Shown here: piece by piece, positions 55,762 to 64,000 of the stretch
Layout of the letters: every line of letters begins with the position of its first letter
How positions within the stretch are numbered: position 1 is the stretch's first letter
Source: an uncultured Prochlorococcus sp.
GTDB taxonomy: Bacteria; Cyanobacteriota; Cyanobacteriia; PCC-6307; Cyanobiaceae
Direction of reading: 5' to 3'
Assembly: GCA_902583265.1 (NCBI GenBank)
Contig: CACHVD010000002.1
Span: 97,724-161,723, forward strand
DNA: 64,000 nt
Notes under the pieces: model-generated
What the model was told of the DNA's origin: nothing
Databases searched by the model: none
What the model saw: only the letters and a program-made list of their open reading frames with translations
Program-made: the position numbers and the translations under genes

Positions 55762-58700
55762 TCAGAATTCGTTTTTTTCAATTATTGAATCAGTATTAAT
55801 AATTATGTTCTTTAAATTTTCAATGACATCTGATGAACAATTATTCCACATTTTTCTATTGACAATTTCAAGTAATCTTTGTGCAATATCTCTTAAAGCC
55901 CATGGATTATTCTCTAGAAAGAAATTCCTAAGATCTAAATCACATAACCATGATTTATAAACTTCCTCATAACACCAATCTGAGACTACTTCAGTAGAAG
56001 CATCAAAAGCATATAAGTAATCTAGTGTAGCTGAAAATTCAAAAGCTCCTTTATAACCATTATCCTTCATTCCATTTATCCATTTAGGGTTAAGTATTCT
56101 TGATATAACAACTTTATTAATTTCATCTTGTAATTTTGAAATTTTAGATAATCCAAATTTTGATAAATCACCATGATACATTTCAGGTAATTTACCGCTC
56201 AATTTTTTTACTGCTGAAGATAATCCACCCTGAAACTGATAATAATCATCAGAATCTAAAATATCATGTTCCTTATTATCTTGGTTATGAACAACTAACT
56301 GCACATTTGTAAGAGCATTTTCTAATGATTTTTTATCCTCTATAGGTTCAAGATTATCACTGTAAATCCACTTACTCCAATTAAGAAAAGATTCTCCAAA
56401 ATCATCAATATTTTCCCAATTAGAATTTGAAATTAGTTCTTGCAGACCAGCTCCATATGAACCTGGCGCTGACCCAAATATACGATTAATTGAATTACCA
56501 TCCCTTGATGCCCCAGCAAGAGGGTTAAATTTATCATCCTCATTAAGATTAGAAACAAGATTTATTGCTTTAGAAGTTAATTTAACTAACTGCGGAAATG
56601 CATCTCTAAACATTCCCGAAATCCTTAAAGTAACATCAACCCTTGGTCTTTCGAGAACAGATAAAGGAATAATTTCTAGATCTACTACTCTTCTTGAAGG
56701 CCCATCCCAAATAGGCTGTACTCCTAATAAATATAGTATTTGACAAATGTCTTCACCACCATTTCTCATTGTGGATGTTGCCCATACAGATATTGCTATA
56801 TTTTTTAAATCTTCTCCATTATCTTGTTTGTATAAATCAAGTATTTGTGAAGCGGATTGACAACCAACACTCCATGCTGATTCAGTTGGCAGACCTCTCG
56901 AATCAACTGAAAAGAAATTTTTACCAGTGGGTAAAGCTTCAGTTTTACCTCTCGTAGGGGCACCAGATGGACCACTTTTTACATATTGTCCATTTAATGA
57001 ATTAATAAATGATAATTTCTCATTATATGAAGAATTAATGATTGGATAAAGAATCTCTTTTTTTAATAATAAAAAATACTTATTATGTTTTTTTTCATTA
57101 AAGAAATAGTCTATTATTTTCTGATTTTTATATTTTTCTATATTTTTTATATTGATATTCTTTTTGTAAAAATACAAATATATTAAATACTTTGCTTGTT
57201 GTTCCAAAAAATCAATAGTCATTCTAAAGTTTAAAATGTTTTTGTTGGAAAAAGTCAATAATATTTTTTTATCCTTTTCACTTAACTTTTGATCATATTT
57301 ATTTGTCCAAGGATCCAAATCTAATTTTAAATGTTTTGCTATATATTGAACAATCCCAATTCGATTGGCATTTGGCACTCTAGCGATGCACAAGAATAAA
57401 TTTATTTCATTAATATCATTCTGCCTATTACCAAAAATATGCAAACCTGTCCTAATTTGAGATTCTTTAATTTTGCAAAGAAAAGAATCAATCTCTTCAA
57501 TTTGATTATTTTTATTATTTAAAGTGAATTCGTTAAAATCTTTTTTAATTAATTCAAAAATGGATTTTTCTATAATTTCTATCCGATTAGAATTCAATAA
57601 TTTTGCTTCAAAATATTCGTCTAAATAATTTTCTAATATTGAATATTTTCCATATAATTCTGACCTATCCAAAGGAGGGGTTAAATGATCAATAATTGTT
57701 GCAGCAGTTCTTCTTTTAGCTTGGGATCCTTCTCCAGGATCATTTACGATAAAAGGATATATGTTTGGTATTGCTGGACAAATAATATTTGGAAAACATT
57801 TATTACTGAGACCTATAGATTTGCCAGGTAACCATTCAACAGTCCCATGTTTACCAATATGGCAAATAGCATTTGCGTTAAAAACTTTTTCAATCCAAAA
57901 ATATTGTGCTAAATATCTATGGGGAGGTGGAAGATCGGGAGAATGAATATCTCTATCAGTGAAAGCGTCATAACCTCGTTGAGGTTGAATCAATAATGTT
58001 ATTTTTCCAAATCTAATACCATTTATTGAGAAGCCTTCATTATCAAGATCGATCGCTTCTGATGGTTTGCCCCAACGGTTTACAATAATATTTTTTGGTT
58101 CAAGTTCTAAATAATTCCAATATTTTAAATATTCACTAAGTGGTAAGTAATCTAATGGTTTATTATTTTGAGATTCAAGATCATTAGTTCTAGTTTTTAT
58201 AAGTATTGACATTAATTCTGAAGAATCTTGAGGATAATTACAAGATCCAAGATCATAACCTTCTTCTTTTAACCAATTAAGAATATTTATTATCGAAGAT
58301 GGAGTATTAAGACCAACACCATTACCGATTCTTCCATTCTTTACTGGATAATTACTTATTATTAAACAAATTTTTTTATCAAAGTTATTAAGTTTTTGAA
58401 GTTTCACATAATTTGTTGCGAATTTTGAAATCCATTTAATACCTACTTGATCAGCTTTGTAACTGGTTATTTCACAGTAGAGTGTATTTTTTTTAGAAAT
58501 TATTTCTTTAAATGCTGAAGGACAGGTAGTAATCCTTCCATCAAATTCAGGAATAATTATTTGCATTAATAAATCAGATGAAGTCATTCCAATGGATGAA
58601 TTTAACCAATTTTTTCTTGATCTATTTGAAGAGAGAAGCTGTAAAATTGGAATTTTAAGAGAGGTAAAAATATTTGTAGAATTTTCAATTAATTCGTTTT

Positions 58701-59499
58701 TTTTGATTTGAGATGAAGAAAATGAAGTTGTGGTAATTATTAATTTAATATTTTCCTTTTTAAAAATATCTATTAATTTCTTTTGAATAATATGATCTTT
58801 TAGTGTGGAAATAAATAACGTTTTAGGCGATAGTCCGCATCTTCGTAACTGCAAGTTAAGTTTTTCGTTTACTTCAATTTCATTAGCCAAAAAAAGTGAT
58901 TTATAGGATATTATTCCTATTTTTTCGCCTTTTTCAATTTTCCAATCATATAAATAAGGATCTGCATAAAAACTAATATTCAAAAACTCATCAGGAATTA
59001 ATGTTTCATTTACCTTTAGATAATTTAAACAATTAAGAAATTTTCTATAATTGTCCATTCCTCCAGATCTTAGTAATCTAGAAATATTTAATACAATATT
59101 TTTATCTATACTACTTATTTCACTTAAGGAAACTTCCTGATCAACGGTACCTGATAGGATTACTAACTTCCTGTTTTTATTGACTGCTTGCCAATTTAAA
59201 AGTTGTTCAATTCCATAGTTCCATGTACCTTTATCTCCAAAAATTCTTAGTATGACAACTTTTGCATAATTAATTGTTTTTAATAAATAATTATCTATTT
59301 TAGCTGAGGAATTTAAATTAGAAATTTCTAAAGCTCTTATATTATTTTTTAATGAAGCAAATTCTTTTTCTAACAATAAGTTTGATATGAGATTTAAATC
59401 AGCTTTGACACTTGTTATAAAAATAAAATCTGCCGCTGGTTGCTCAATTAAATCATCCTTATTCTTTTCATTTCCTGCTATATTTAATATCCTGTGCAT
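55762..59499 (-). CDS. cobN: Cobaltochelatase large subunit CobN
   Basis: Large subunit of the ATP-dependent enzyme that inserts cobalt into the corrin ring. The 1245-residue protein belongs to the CobN/ChlH family; 'HIGKHGTVEWLPGKSIGLSN', 'PFIVNDPGEGSQAKRRTAATIIDHLTPPL', 'GQYVKSGPSGAPTRGKTEALPTGKNFFSVD' and 'NGYKGAFEFSATLDYLYAFDAST' are typical. The short N-terminus 'MHRILNI' and conserved 'PTGRN/PTGKN' favour CobN over ChlH. No CobS/CobT genes are visible; in cyanobacteria ChlI/ChlD-type partners may serve. The metH gene of B12 use lies 1 kb away. Confidence 0.93.
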   Translation of the reverse strand: MHRILNIAGNEKNKDDLIEQPAADFIFITSVKADLNLISNLLLEKEFASLKNNIRALEISNLNSSAKIDNYLLKTINYAKVVILRIFGDKGTWNYGIEQLLNWQAVNKNRKLVILSGTVDQEVSLSEISSIDKNIVLNISRLLRSGGMDNYRKFLNCLNYLKVNETLIPDEFLNISFYADPYLYDWKIEKGEKIGIISYKSLFLANEIEVNEKLNLQLRRCGLSPKTLFISTLKDHIIQKKLIDIFKKENIKLIITTTSFSSSQIKKNELIENSTNIFTSLKIPILQLLSSNRSRKNWLNSSIGMTSSDLLMQIIIPEFDGRITTCPSAFKEIISKKNTLYCEITSYKADQVGIKWISKFATNYVKLQKLNNFDKKICLIISNYPVKNGRIGNGVGLNTPSSIINILNWLKEEGYDLGSCNYPQDSSELMSILIKTRTNDLESQNNKPLDYLPLSEYLKYWNYLELEPKNIIVNRWGKPSEAIDLDNEGFSINGIRFGKITLLIQPQRGYDAFTDRDIHSPDLPPPHRYLAQYFWIEKVFNANAICHIGKHGTVEWLPGKSIGLSNKCFPNIICPAIPNIYPFIVNDPGEGSQAKRRTAATIIDHLTPPLDRSELYGKYSILENYLDEYFEAKLLNSNRIEIIEKSIFELIKKDFNEFTLNNKNNQIEEIDSFLCKIKESQIRTGLHIFGNRQNDINEINLFLCIARVPNANRIGIVQYIAKHLKLDLDPWTNKYDQKLSEKDKKILLTFSNKNILNFRMTIDFLEQQAKYLIYLYFYKKNINIKNIEKYKNQKIIDYFFNEKKHNKYFLLLKKEILYPIINSSYNEKLSFINSLNGQYVKSGPSGAPTRGKTEALPTGKNFFSVDSRGLPTESAWSVGCQSASQILDLYKQDNGEDLKNIAISVWATSTMRNGGEDICQILYLLGVQPIWDGPSRRVVDLEIIPLSVLERPRVDVTLRISGMFRDAFPQLVKLTSKAINLVSNLNEDDKFNPLAGASRDGNSINRIFGSAPGSYGAGLQELISNSNWENIDDFGESFLNWSKWIYSDNLEPIEDKKSLENALTNVQLVVHNQDNKEHDILDSDDYYQFQGGLSSAVKKLSGKLPEMYHGDLSKFGLSKISKLQDEINKVVISRILNPKWINGMKDNGYKGAFEFSATLDYLYAFDASTEVVSDWCYEEVYKSWLCDLDLRNFFLENNPWALRDIAQRLLEIVNRKMWNNCSSDVIENLKNIIINTDSIIEKNEF

Positions 59500-59571
59500 T
59501 TTTATATATAAATAAGGTTTAGAATACGTAAGTAGGATAAAACAAGTTTACCTTAATTAAATAAATTGAAT

Positions 59572-60486
59572 ATGCATGAATTTCTTCCATACGCCTGGTT
59601 CGAAGGTAAATGTATTCCATTTAAAGAAGCAAAAATATCAATAGCTACACATGCACTACATTATGGTACTGCTGCATTTGGAGGAATGCGAGCGATACCT
59701 AACCCTACAAATAAAGAAGAATTCCTTTTATTTAGAACTGATAAACACATAAAAAGATTATCTCAAAGTGCAAAATTACTCTTAACTGATATTTCTGAAG
59801 AATATATTTTTAAAGCCTTAGAGGAAGTTATAAAAAGAAATAAGCCAGAGAAACCTATTTATATTAGACCATTCGTATATACAAGCGATTTAGGTATAGC
59901 TCCAAGGTTACACAATATTGAAACAGATTTCTTTATGTATTGTATTGAACTAGGAGATTATCTATCCCCAGATGGAGTTTCTTGTAGAATGAGTAGTTGG
60001 ACTAGACAAGAAGATAGATCTCTCCCATTAAGAGGAAAAATAAGTGGGGCTTATATTACTAGTTCTTTAGCTAAAACAGAAGCTAGTTTATCGGGTTTTG
60101 ATGAAGCTTTGTTATTGAATTCAAGTGGTAAGGTAAGCGAAGCTAGTGGTATGAATTTATTTATAGTAAGAAATGGAGACTTAATCACTCCTGGTGTTGA
60201 TCAAGATATCCTTGAGGGGATTACTAGAGCTAGTGTAATTGAATTAGCAAAATCTTTTGGAATAAATGTAATTGAAAGGCCTGTTGATAAAACAGAATTA
60301 TTAATAGCAGATGAAGTTTTTCTAACTGGTACAGCAGCAAAAATTACACCAGTTAAAAAAATTGAATCAAGTGAATTAAATGGTGAAAGACCAATAATGA
60401 ATAAATTAAAAAGTAAGCTTATAGAAATAACAGAAGGTCGTTCTCAAGACTATGATAATTGGGTAACAAGAATTTCTCTAAAATAA
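59572..60486 (+). CDS. ilvE: Branched-chain amino acid aminotransferase IlvE
   Basis: Class IV PLP aminotransferase for the last step of Val, Leu and Ile synthesis. The 304-residue protein has 'YAWFEGKCIPFKEAKISIATHALHYGTAAFGGMRA', the PLP lysine in 'LRGKISGAYITSSLAKTEA', 'SGKVSEASGMNLF' and 'DEVFLTGTAAKITPVKKI'. Start ATG 59572 ('MHEFLPYAWF') is preferred over a TTG two codons upstream. metH follows 18 bases downstream. ilvA of the same pathway is at 25.7 kb. Confidence 0.95.
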   Translation: MHEFLPYAWFEGKCIPFKEAKISIATHALHYGTAAFGGMRAIPNPTNKEEFLLFRTDKHIKRLSQSAKLLLTDISEEYIFKALEEVIKRNKPEKPIYIRPFVYTSDLGIAPRLHNIETDFFMYCIELGDYLSPDGVSCRMSSWTRQEDRSLPLRGKISGAYITSSLAKTEASLSGFDEALLLNSSGKVSEASGMNLFIVRNGDLITPGVDQDILEGITRASVIELAKSFGINVIERPVDKTELLIADEVFLTGTAAKITPVKKIESSELNGERPIMNKLKSKLIEITEGRSQDYDNWVTRISLK

Positions 60487-60504
60487 ATCAATTTTTACCT
60501 AAAA

Positions 60505-63500
60505 ATGGAATCTTTCAGAACCTATTTAAATAGAGATGAAAAGCCATTAATAATTTTTGACGGGGGTACTGGAACATCTTTTCAGAACTTAAATCTTACT
60601 GCCGACGACTTTGGAGGAAAAGAATTAGAGGGTTGTAATGAAAACCTTGTTTTATCCTCACCAAAGGTCGTTGAAAAGGTACATAATTCATTCTTAGCAG
60701 CAGGTTGTCATGTTATAGAAACTAATACTTTTGGAGCCTCATCAATAGTTCTTGATGAATATGATATTGCGGATAAGGCATATGATATAAATAAAAATGC
60801 TGCATTAATAGCCAAAAAGGCTGCTACCAAATATGCATCAGTAGATAAGCCAAGGTTTGTTGCTGGCTCAATTGGACCAACTACTAAATTACCCACGTTA
60901 GGGCATATAGATTTTGATGAATTAAAGCAATCATATAAAGAACAAATATATGGTCTTACAGATGGAGGAGTTGATCTTCTTTTAATTGAAACTTGTCAAG
61001 ATGTATTACAAATTAAATCTGCCTTATTAGCTTCTAAAGAAGTACTTGATAGTAAAAATATAGATATACCTATAATGGTATCAATAACAATGGAAACAAC
61101 AGGTACTATGCTTGTTGGTTCTGACATCGCCTCTGCATTAACAATATTAGAACCATTTAACATAGATATCCTTGGACTGAATTGTGCAACTGGTCCAGAA
61201 CAAATGAAAGAACATATTAAATATTTATCTGAAAATTCTCCTTTCGCTATAAGCTGTATTCCCAATGCAGGACTTCCTGAAAATATTGGTGGTGTTGCTC
61301 ACTACAGATTAAAGCCAATAGAATTGAAAATGCAGTTAATGAATTTTATATATGACTTTAAAGTTCAATTAATTGGTGGATGTTGTGGGACAACACCTGA
61401 ACATATTAAACATCTTTCTTCAATAATCGATGAAATTACTTATAACGAAAGGTCTAACAAAATTGGTAATAACAATTTAAGTTGTTATATTCCTTCTGCA
61501 TCATCAATATATAATTCTGTACCATACAAACAAGACAATTCTATATTGATTGTAGGAGAAAGATTAAATGCAAGTGGATCTAAAAAGGTCAGGGAGTTAT
61601 TAAATAACGACGATTGGGATGGACTAGTTTCAATTGCCAAGCAACAACAAAAAGAAAATGCACACGTTCTTGATGTGAATGTTGATTATGTGGGGAGAGA
61701 CGGAGTGAAAGATATGAAAGAAATAACTTCAAGACTAGTCACCAATATAAATTTGCCATTAATGATTGACTCTACAGATGCTGACAAAATGGAAAGTGGA
61801 TTAAAGTCAGCTGGTGGTAAATGTATTATAAATTCAACCAATTACGAAGATGGCAATGAAAGATTTGATCAAGTACTAAATTTAGCCTTAGGATATGGTT
61901 CAGGTCTTGTTGTAGGAACTATTGATGAAGATGGAATGGCAAGGAATGCAGAAAAAAAATATAACATTGTAAAACGAGCGCTTAATAGAACTAGAGAATG
62001 TGGCTTGTCAGATTATGAGCTATTTTTTGATCCATTAGCTCTGCCAATATCTACTGGGATAGAAGAAGATAGATTAAACGCTAGAGAAACAATTACTGCT
62101 ATATCAAAAATTCGTGAAAATTTCCCAGATATTCATATCATACTTGGGATATCAAACATTAGTTTTGGTCTTTCACCATTATCAAGAATTAATCTAAATT
62201 CAATATTTTTAGATGAATGCATTAAAGCAGGATTGGATTCTGCTATCATCGCGCCAAATAAAATTTTGCCATTATCAAAAATTTCTGAAGAAACTAAAAA
62301 GCTTTGCTTAGATTTGATATATGACAAAAGAGAATTTGAAGATGATATTTGTATTTATGATCCATTAGTAGAATTAACAAAGGCTTTTCAAGATTTATCT
62401 ATTCAAGATTTCAAAAAATCATCTATAGAAAATAAAAATCTAACTCTGGAAGAAAGTCTAAAAAATCATATTATTGATGGAGAAAAAATAGGTTTAGAGG
62501 ATCAATTAAATAAAGCGTTAAAAAAATATAAACCTCTTGAAATAATTAATACTTTTTTACTTGATGGGATGAAAGTTGTGGGCGATTTATTTGGTTCAGG
62601 TCAAATGCAATTGCCATTTGTACTCCAATCAGCAGAAACAATGAAATTTGCTGTATCAATTTTAGAACCATATATGGAAACTGTAGATGAAAACATATCA
62701 AATGGAAAACTCTTAATTGCAACTGTCAAGGGCGATGTTCATGATATTGGAAAAAATTTGGTAGACATAATACTTACAAATAATGGTTATGACGTAATAA
62801 ATCTTGGAATAAAGCAAGATGTTTCAGCAATTATAGATGCACAAAAAAAGCACAATGCAGATTGCATCGCTATGAGTGGATTACTTGTTAAATCAACTGC
62901 TTTTATGAAAGATAATTTAGAAGCATTTAACAATGAAAATATTAGTGTACCAGTAATATTAGGAGGCGCAGCCTTAACCCCAAAATTTGTAAATGAGGAC
63001 TGCAGCAAAATATATAAAGGGAAAATATTGTACGGAAAAGACGCGTTCACTGATCTTAAATTTATGAATGAATATATGGATAATAAAAAAAAGGGTAATT
63101 GGTCAAATACAGAGGGTTTCATTAACAATGAGGGTATAAATATAAATTTAGCCTCATCAAAATCCAACTCTCAAGCTGTTAAAAAATCAATATCTATAGA
63201 TATAGAGACTTCTAAATTAAATTTAAAAGAAAATTTTATAAGGTCTAAATTTATAAATGAAGAAGAACCAATTCAAGCCCCTTTCTTGGGAACGAAAGTC
63301 TTGAACGAGATTGATATAGATTTAAATAAGTTAATTTTTTATTTAGATACAAAAGCACTATTTAGCGGACAATGGCAAATAAAAAAAGGAAAAAACCAAA
63401 GCGTAGATGAATACAATAATTATTTGGATTCATATGCTAAACCATTGCTAGATAGATGGTTAGAGACAATTGTAGAAAAAAAACTTATTTCACCCAAAGC

Positions 63501-64000
63501 AGTTTATGGATATTTCAGATGCGGTAGAAAAGATAATAGTATTTTCTTATTTGATGATAAATCATTAAATAAAATTTCCGAATTTAATTTCCCAAGACAA
63601 AAATCTGGGAATAATTTATGCATAGCTGATTTTTATTGTGATTTGAAAAAGGATAAACCGATAGATATATTTCCTATGCAGGCAGTAACGATGGGCGATA
63701 TTGCTAGTGAATATTCTCAAAAATTATTTAAAGAAGATAAATATAGCGATTATTTATTATTCCATGGACTTACAGTGCAATTAGCAGAAGCTCTAGCTGA
63801 GTATGTCCATGCATTAATTCGTATTGAATGTGGTTTTAGGACTGAAGAACCAGACAAAAATAGAGAAATACTAGCTCAAAAATATAGAGGAGCTAGATAT
63901 TCTTTTGGTTATCCTGCATGTCCAAAAGTATCTGATTCAAACATACAATTATCATTGTTGGATACAAAAAGAATAAGCTTGACCATGGATGAATCTGAAC
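60505..64000 (+). CDS. metH: Cobalamin-dependent methionine synthase MetH, C-terminus cut by window edge
   Basis: Transfers methyl from methyl-THF to homocysteine through B12. ATG at 60505 opens a frame of 1165 codons that runs off the right edge; only some 20-30 residues should be missing. Domains in order: homocysteine-binding (about 1-320; zinc Cys293-Cys294 in 'LIGGCCGTTPEH'), methyl-THF-binding ('ILIVGERLNASGSKKVREL', about 345 onward), B12 cap and Rossmann ('KGDVHDIGKN', cobalt-binding His746), and the SAM activation domain ('KYRGARYSFGYPACP'). No cobalamin riboswitch fits in the 18-base gap after ilvE. It probably shares the ilvE transcript. Confidence 0.95.
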   Translation, partial: MESFRTYLNRDEKPLIIFDGGTGTSFQNLNLTADDFGGKELEGCNENLVLSSPKVVEKVHNSFLAAGCHVIETNTFGASSIVLDEYDIADKAYDINKNAALIAKKAATKYASVDKPRFVAGSIGPTTKLPTLGHIDFDELKQSYKEQIYGLTDGGVDLLLIETCQDVLQIKSALLASKEVLDSKNIDIPIMVSITMETTGTMLVGSDIASALTILEPFNIDILGLNCATGPEQMKEHIKYLSENSPFAISCIPNAGLPENIGGVAHYRLKPIELKMQLMNFIYDFKVQLIGGCCGTTPEHIKHLSSIIDEITYNERSNKIGNNNLSCYIPSASSIYNSVPYKQDNSILIVGERLNASGSKKVRELLNNDDWDGLVSIAKQQQKENAHVLDVNVDYVGRDGVKDMKEITSRLVTNINLPLMIDSTDADKMESGLKSAGGKCIINSTNYEDGNERFDQVLNLALGYGSGLVVGTIDEDGMARNAEKKYNIVKRALNRTRECGLSDYELFFDPLALPISTGIEEDRLNARETITAISKIRENFPDIHIILGISNISFGLSPLSRINLNSIFLDECIKAGLDSAIIAPNKILPLSKISEETKKLCLDLIYDKREFEDDICIYDPLVELTKAFQDLSIQDFKKSSIENKNLTLEESLKNHIIDGEKIGLEDQLNKALKKYKPLEIINTFLLDGMKVVGDLFGSGQMQLPFVLQSAETMKFAVSILEPYMETVDENISNGKLLIATVKGDVHDIGKNLVDIILTNNGYDVINLGIKQDVSAIIDAQKKHNADCIAMSGLLVKSTAFMKDNLEAFNNENISVPVILGGAALTPKFVNEDCSKIYKGKILYGKDAFTDLKFMNEYMDNKKKGNWSNTEGFINNEGININLASSKSNSQAVKKSISIDIETSKLNLKENFIRSKFINEEEPIQAPFLGTKVLNEIDIDLNKLIFYLDTKALFSGQWQIKKGKNQSVDEYNNYLDSYAKPLLDRWLETIVEKKLISPKAVYGYFRCGRKDNSIFLFDDKSLNKISEFNFPRQKSGNNLCIADFYCDLKKDKPIDIFPMQAVTMGDIASEYSQKLFKEDKYSDYLLFHGLTVQLAEALAEYVHALIRIECGFRTEEPDKNREILAQKYRGARYSFGYPACPKVSDSNIQLSLLDTKRISLTMDESE

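Noticed and set aside
59500..60504. Possible cobalamin riboswitch near cobN or metH
   Set aside because: The gaps are 72 and 18 bases, too short, and show no B12-box sequence.
1..64000. Mobile elements, prophage, CRISPR or restriction genes
   Set aside because: No transposase, integrase, direct-repeat array, Cas or restriction-modification signature was seen; the tRNA-Ser gene has no adjoining integrase or att-like duplicate within the window.

Overview
The window looks like chromosomal DNA from Prochlorococcus, most likely a high-light-adapted type. The DNA is very A/T-rich (roughly 30% G+C by eye), genes are tightly packed, and the proteins are small and rich in Lys/Asn/Ile. Several genes are cyanobacterial hallmarks: Psb28, PsaK, GUN4, HemJ, an FdC2-like ferredoxin, SecD/SecF, glutamine synthetase lacking the adenylylation tyrosine, and families DUF3082, DUF3110, DUF1995, DUF2499 and DUF3593. 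I see no insertion sequence, prophage, integrase or CRISPR array. One tRNA gene (Ser-GGA) is present. No gene-free stretch exceeds about 220 bases.

Layout. 1-2.1 kb (minus): an SOS mutagenesis cassette, umuD-umuC, behind a LexA-like box and followed after 9 bases by a truncated HExxH metallopeptidase-like gene. 2.1-8.9 kb: rlmH, a low-complexity small protein, then plus-strand rsmA-ispE-DUF3082-small ORF-pdhB-secD-secF. 8.9-18.9 kb: a PerM-type permease, psb28, mnmH, gun4, an RsbW-like kinase, a methyltransferase, glnA with a clear terminator, a class V aminotransferase, tadA and a PLP decarboxylase. 18.9-24.5 kb (minus): a compact five-gene run pyk-ABC permease-bioY-lspA-GTPase. 24.5-29.6 kb: a MazG-like protein, YggT, ScpB (non-canonical start), ilvA, dxs and psaK. 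29.6-35.5 kb (minus): ferredoxin-suhB-hisZ-htpG-rpmB-peroxiredoxin-DUF2499-DUF3593. 35.5-39.6 kb (plus): tRNA-Ser, dnaK-dnaJ, DUF3110 and a cyclophilin. 39.6-51.9 kb: ribBA with an unusual C-terminal domain, argC, purN, pgi, leuS, dapF, a cysteine desulfurase, DUF1995, a D,D-carboxypeptidase and coaD. 52-64 kb: a flavin reductase-like protein, uvrC, hemJ, a PHP protein, cobN, ilvE and metH (cut by the right edge).

Functional themes are housekeeping metabolism and photosynthesis: isoprenoid precursors (ispE, dxs), tetrapyrroles (gun4, hemJ), cobalamin supply and use (cobN, metH), branched-chain amino acids (ilvA, ilvE), nitrogen assimilation (glnA), protein export and folding (secDF, htpG, dnaKJ), and DNA damage tolerance (umuDC, uvrC). 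The points most worth a second look are the HExxH gene attached to the SOS operon, two untracked small membrane proteins, the ScpB start, the RibBA C-terminal extension, and structured RNA candidates next to tRNA-Ser and glnA.
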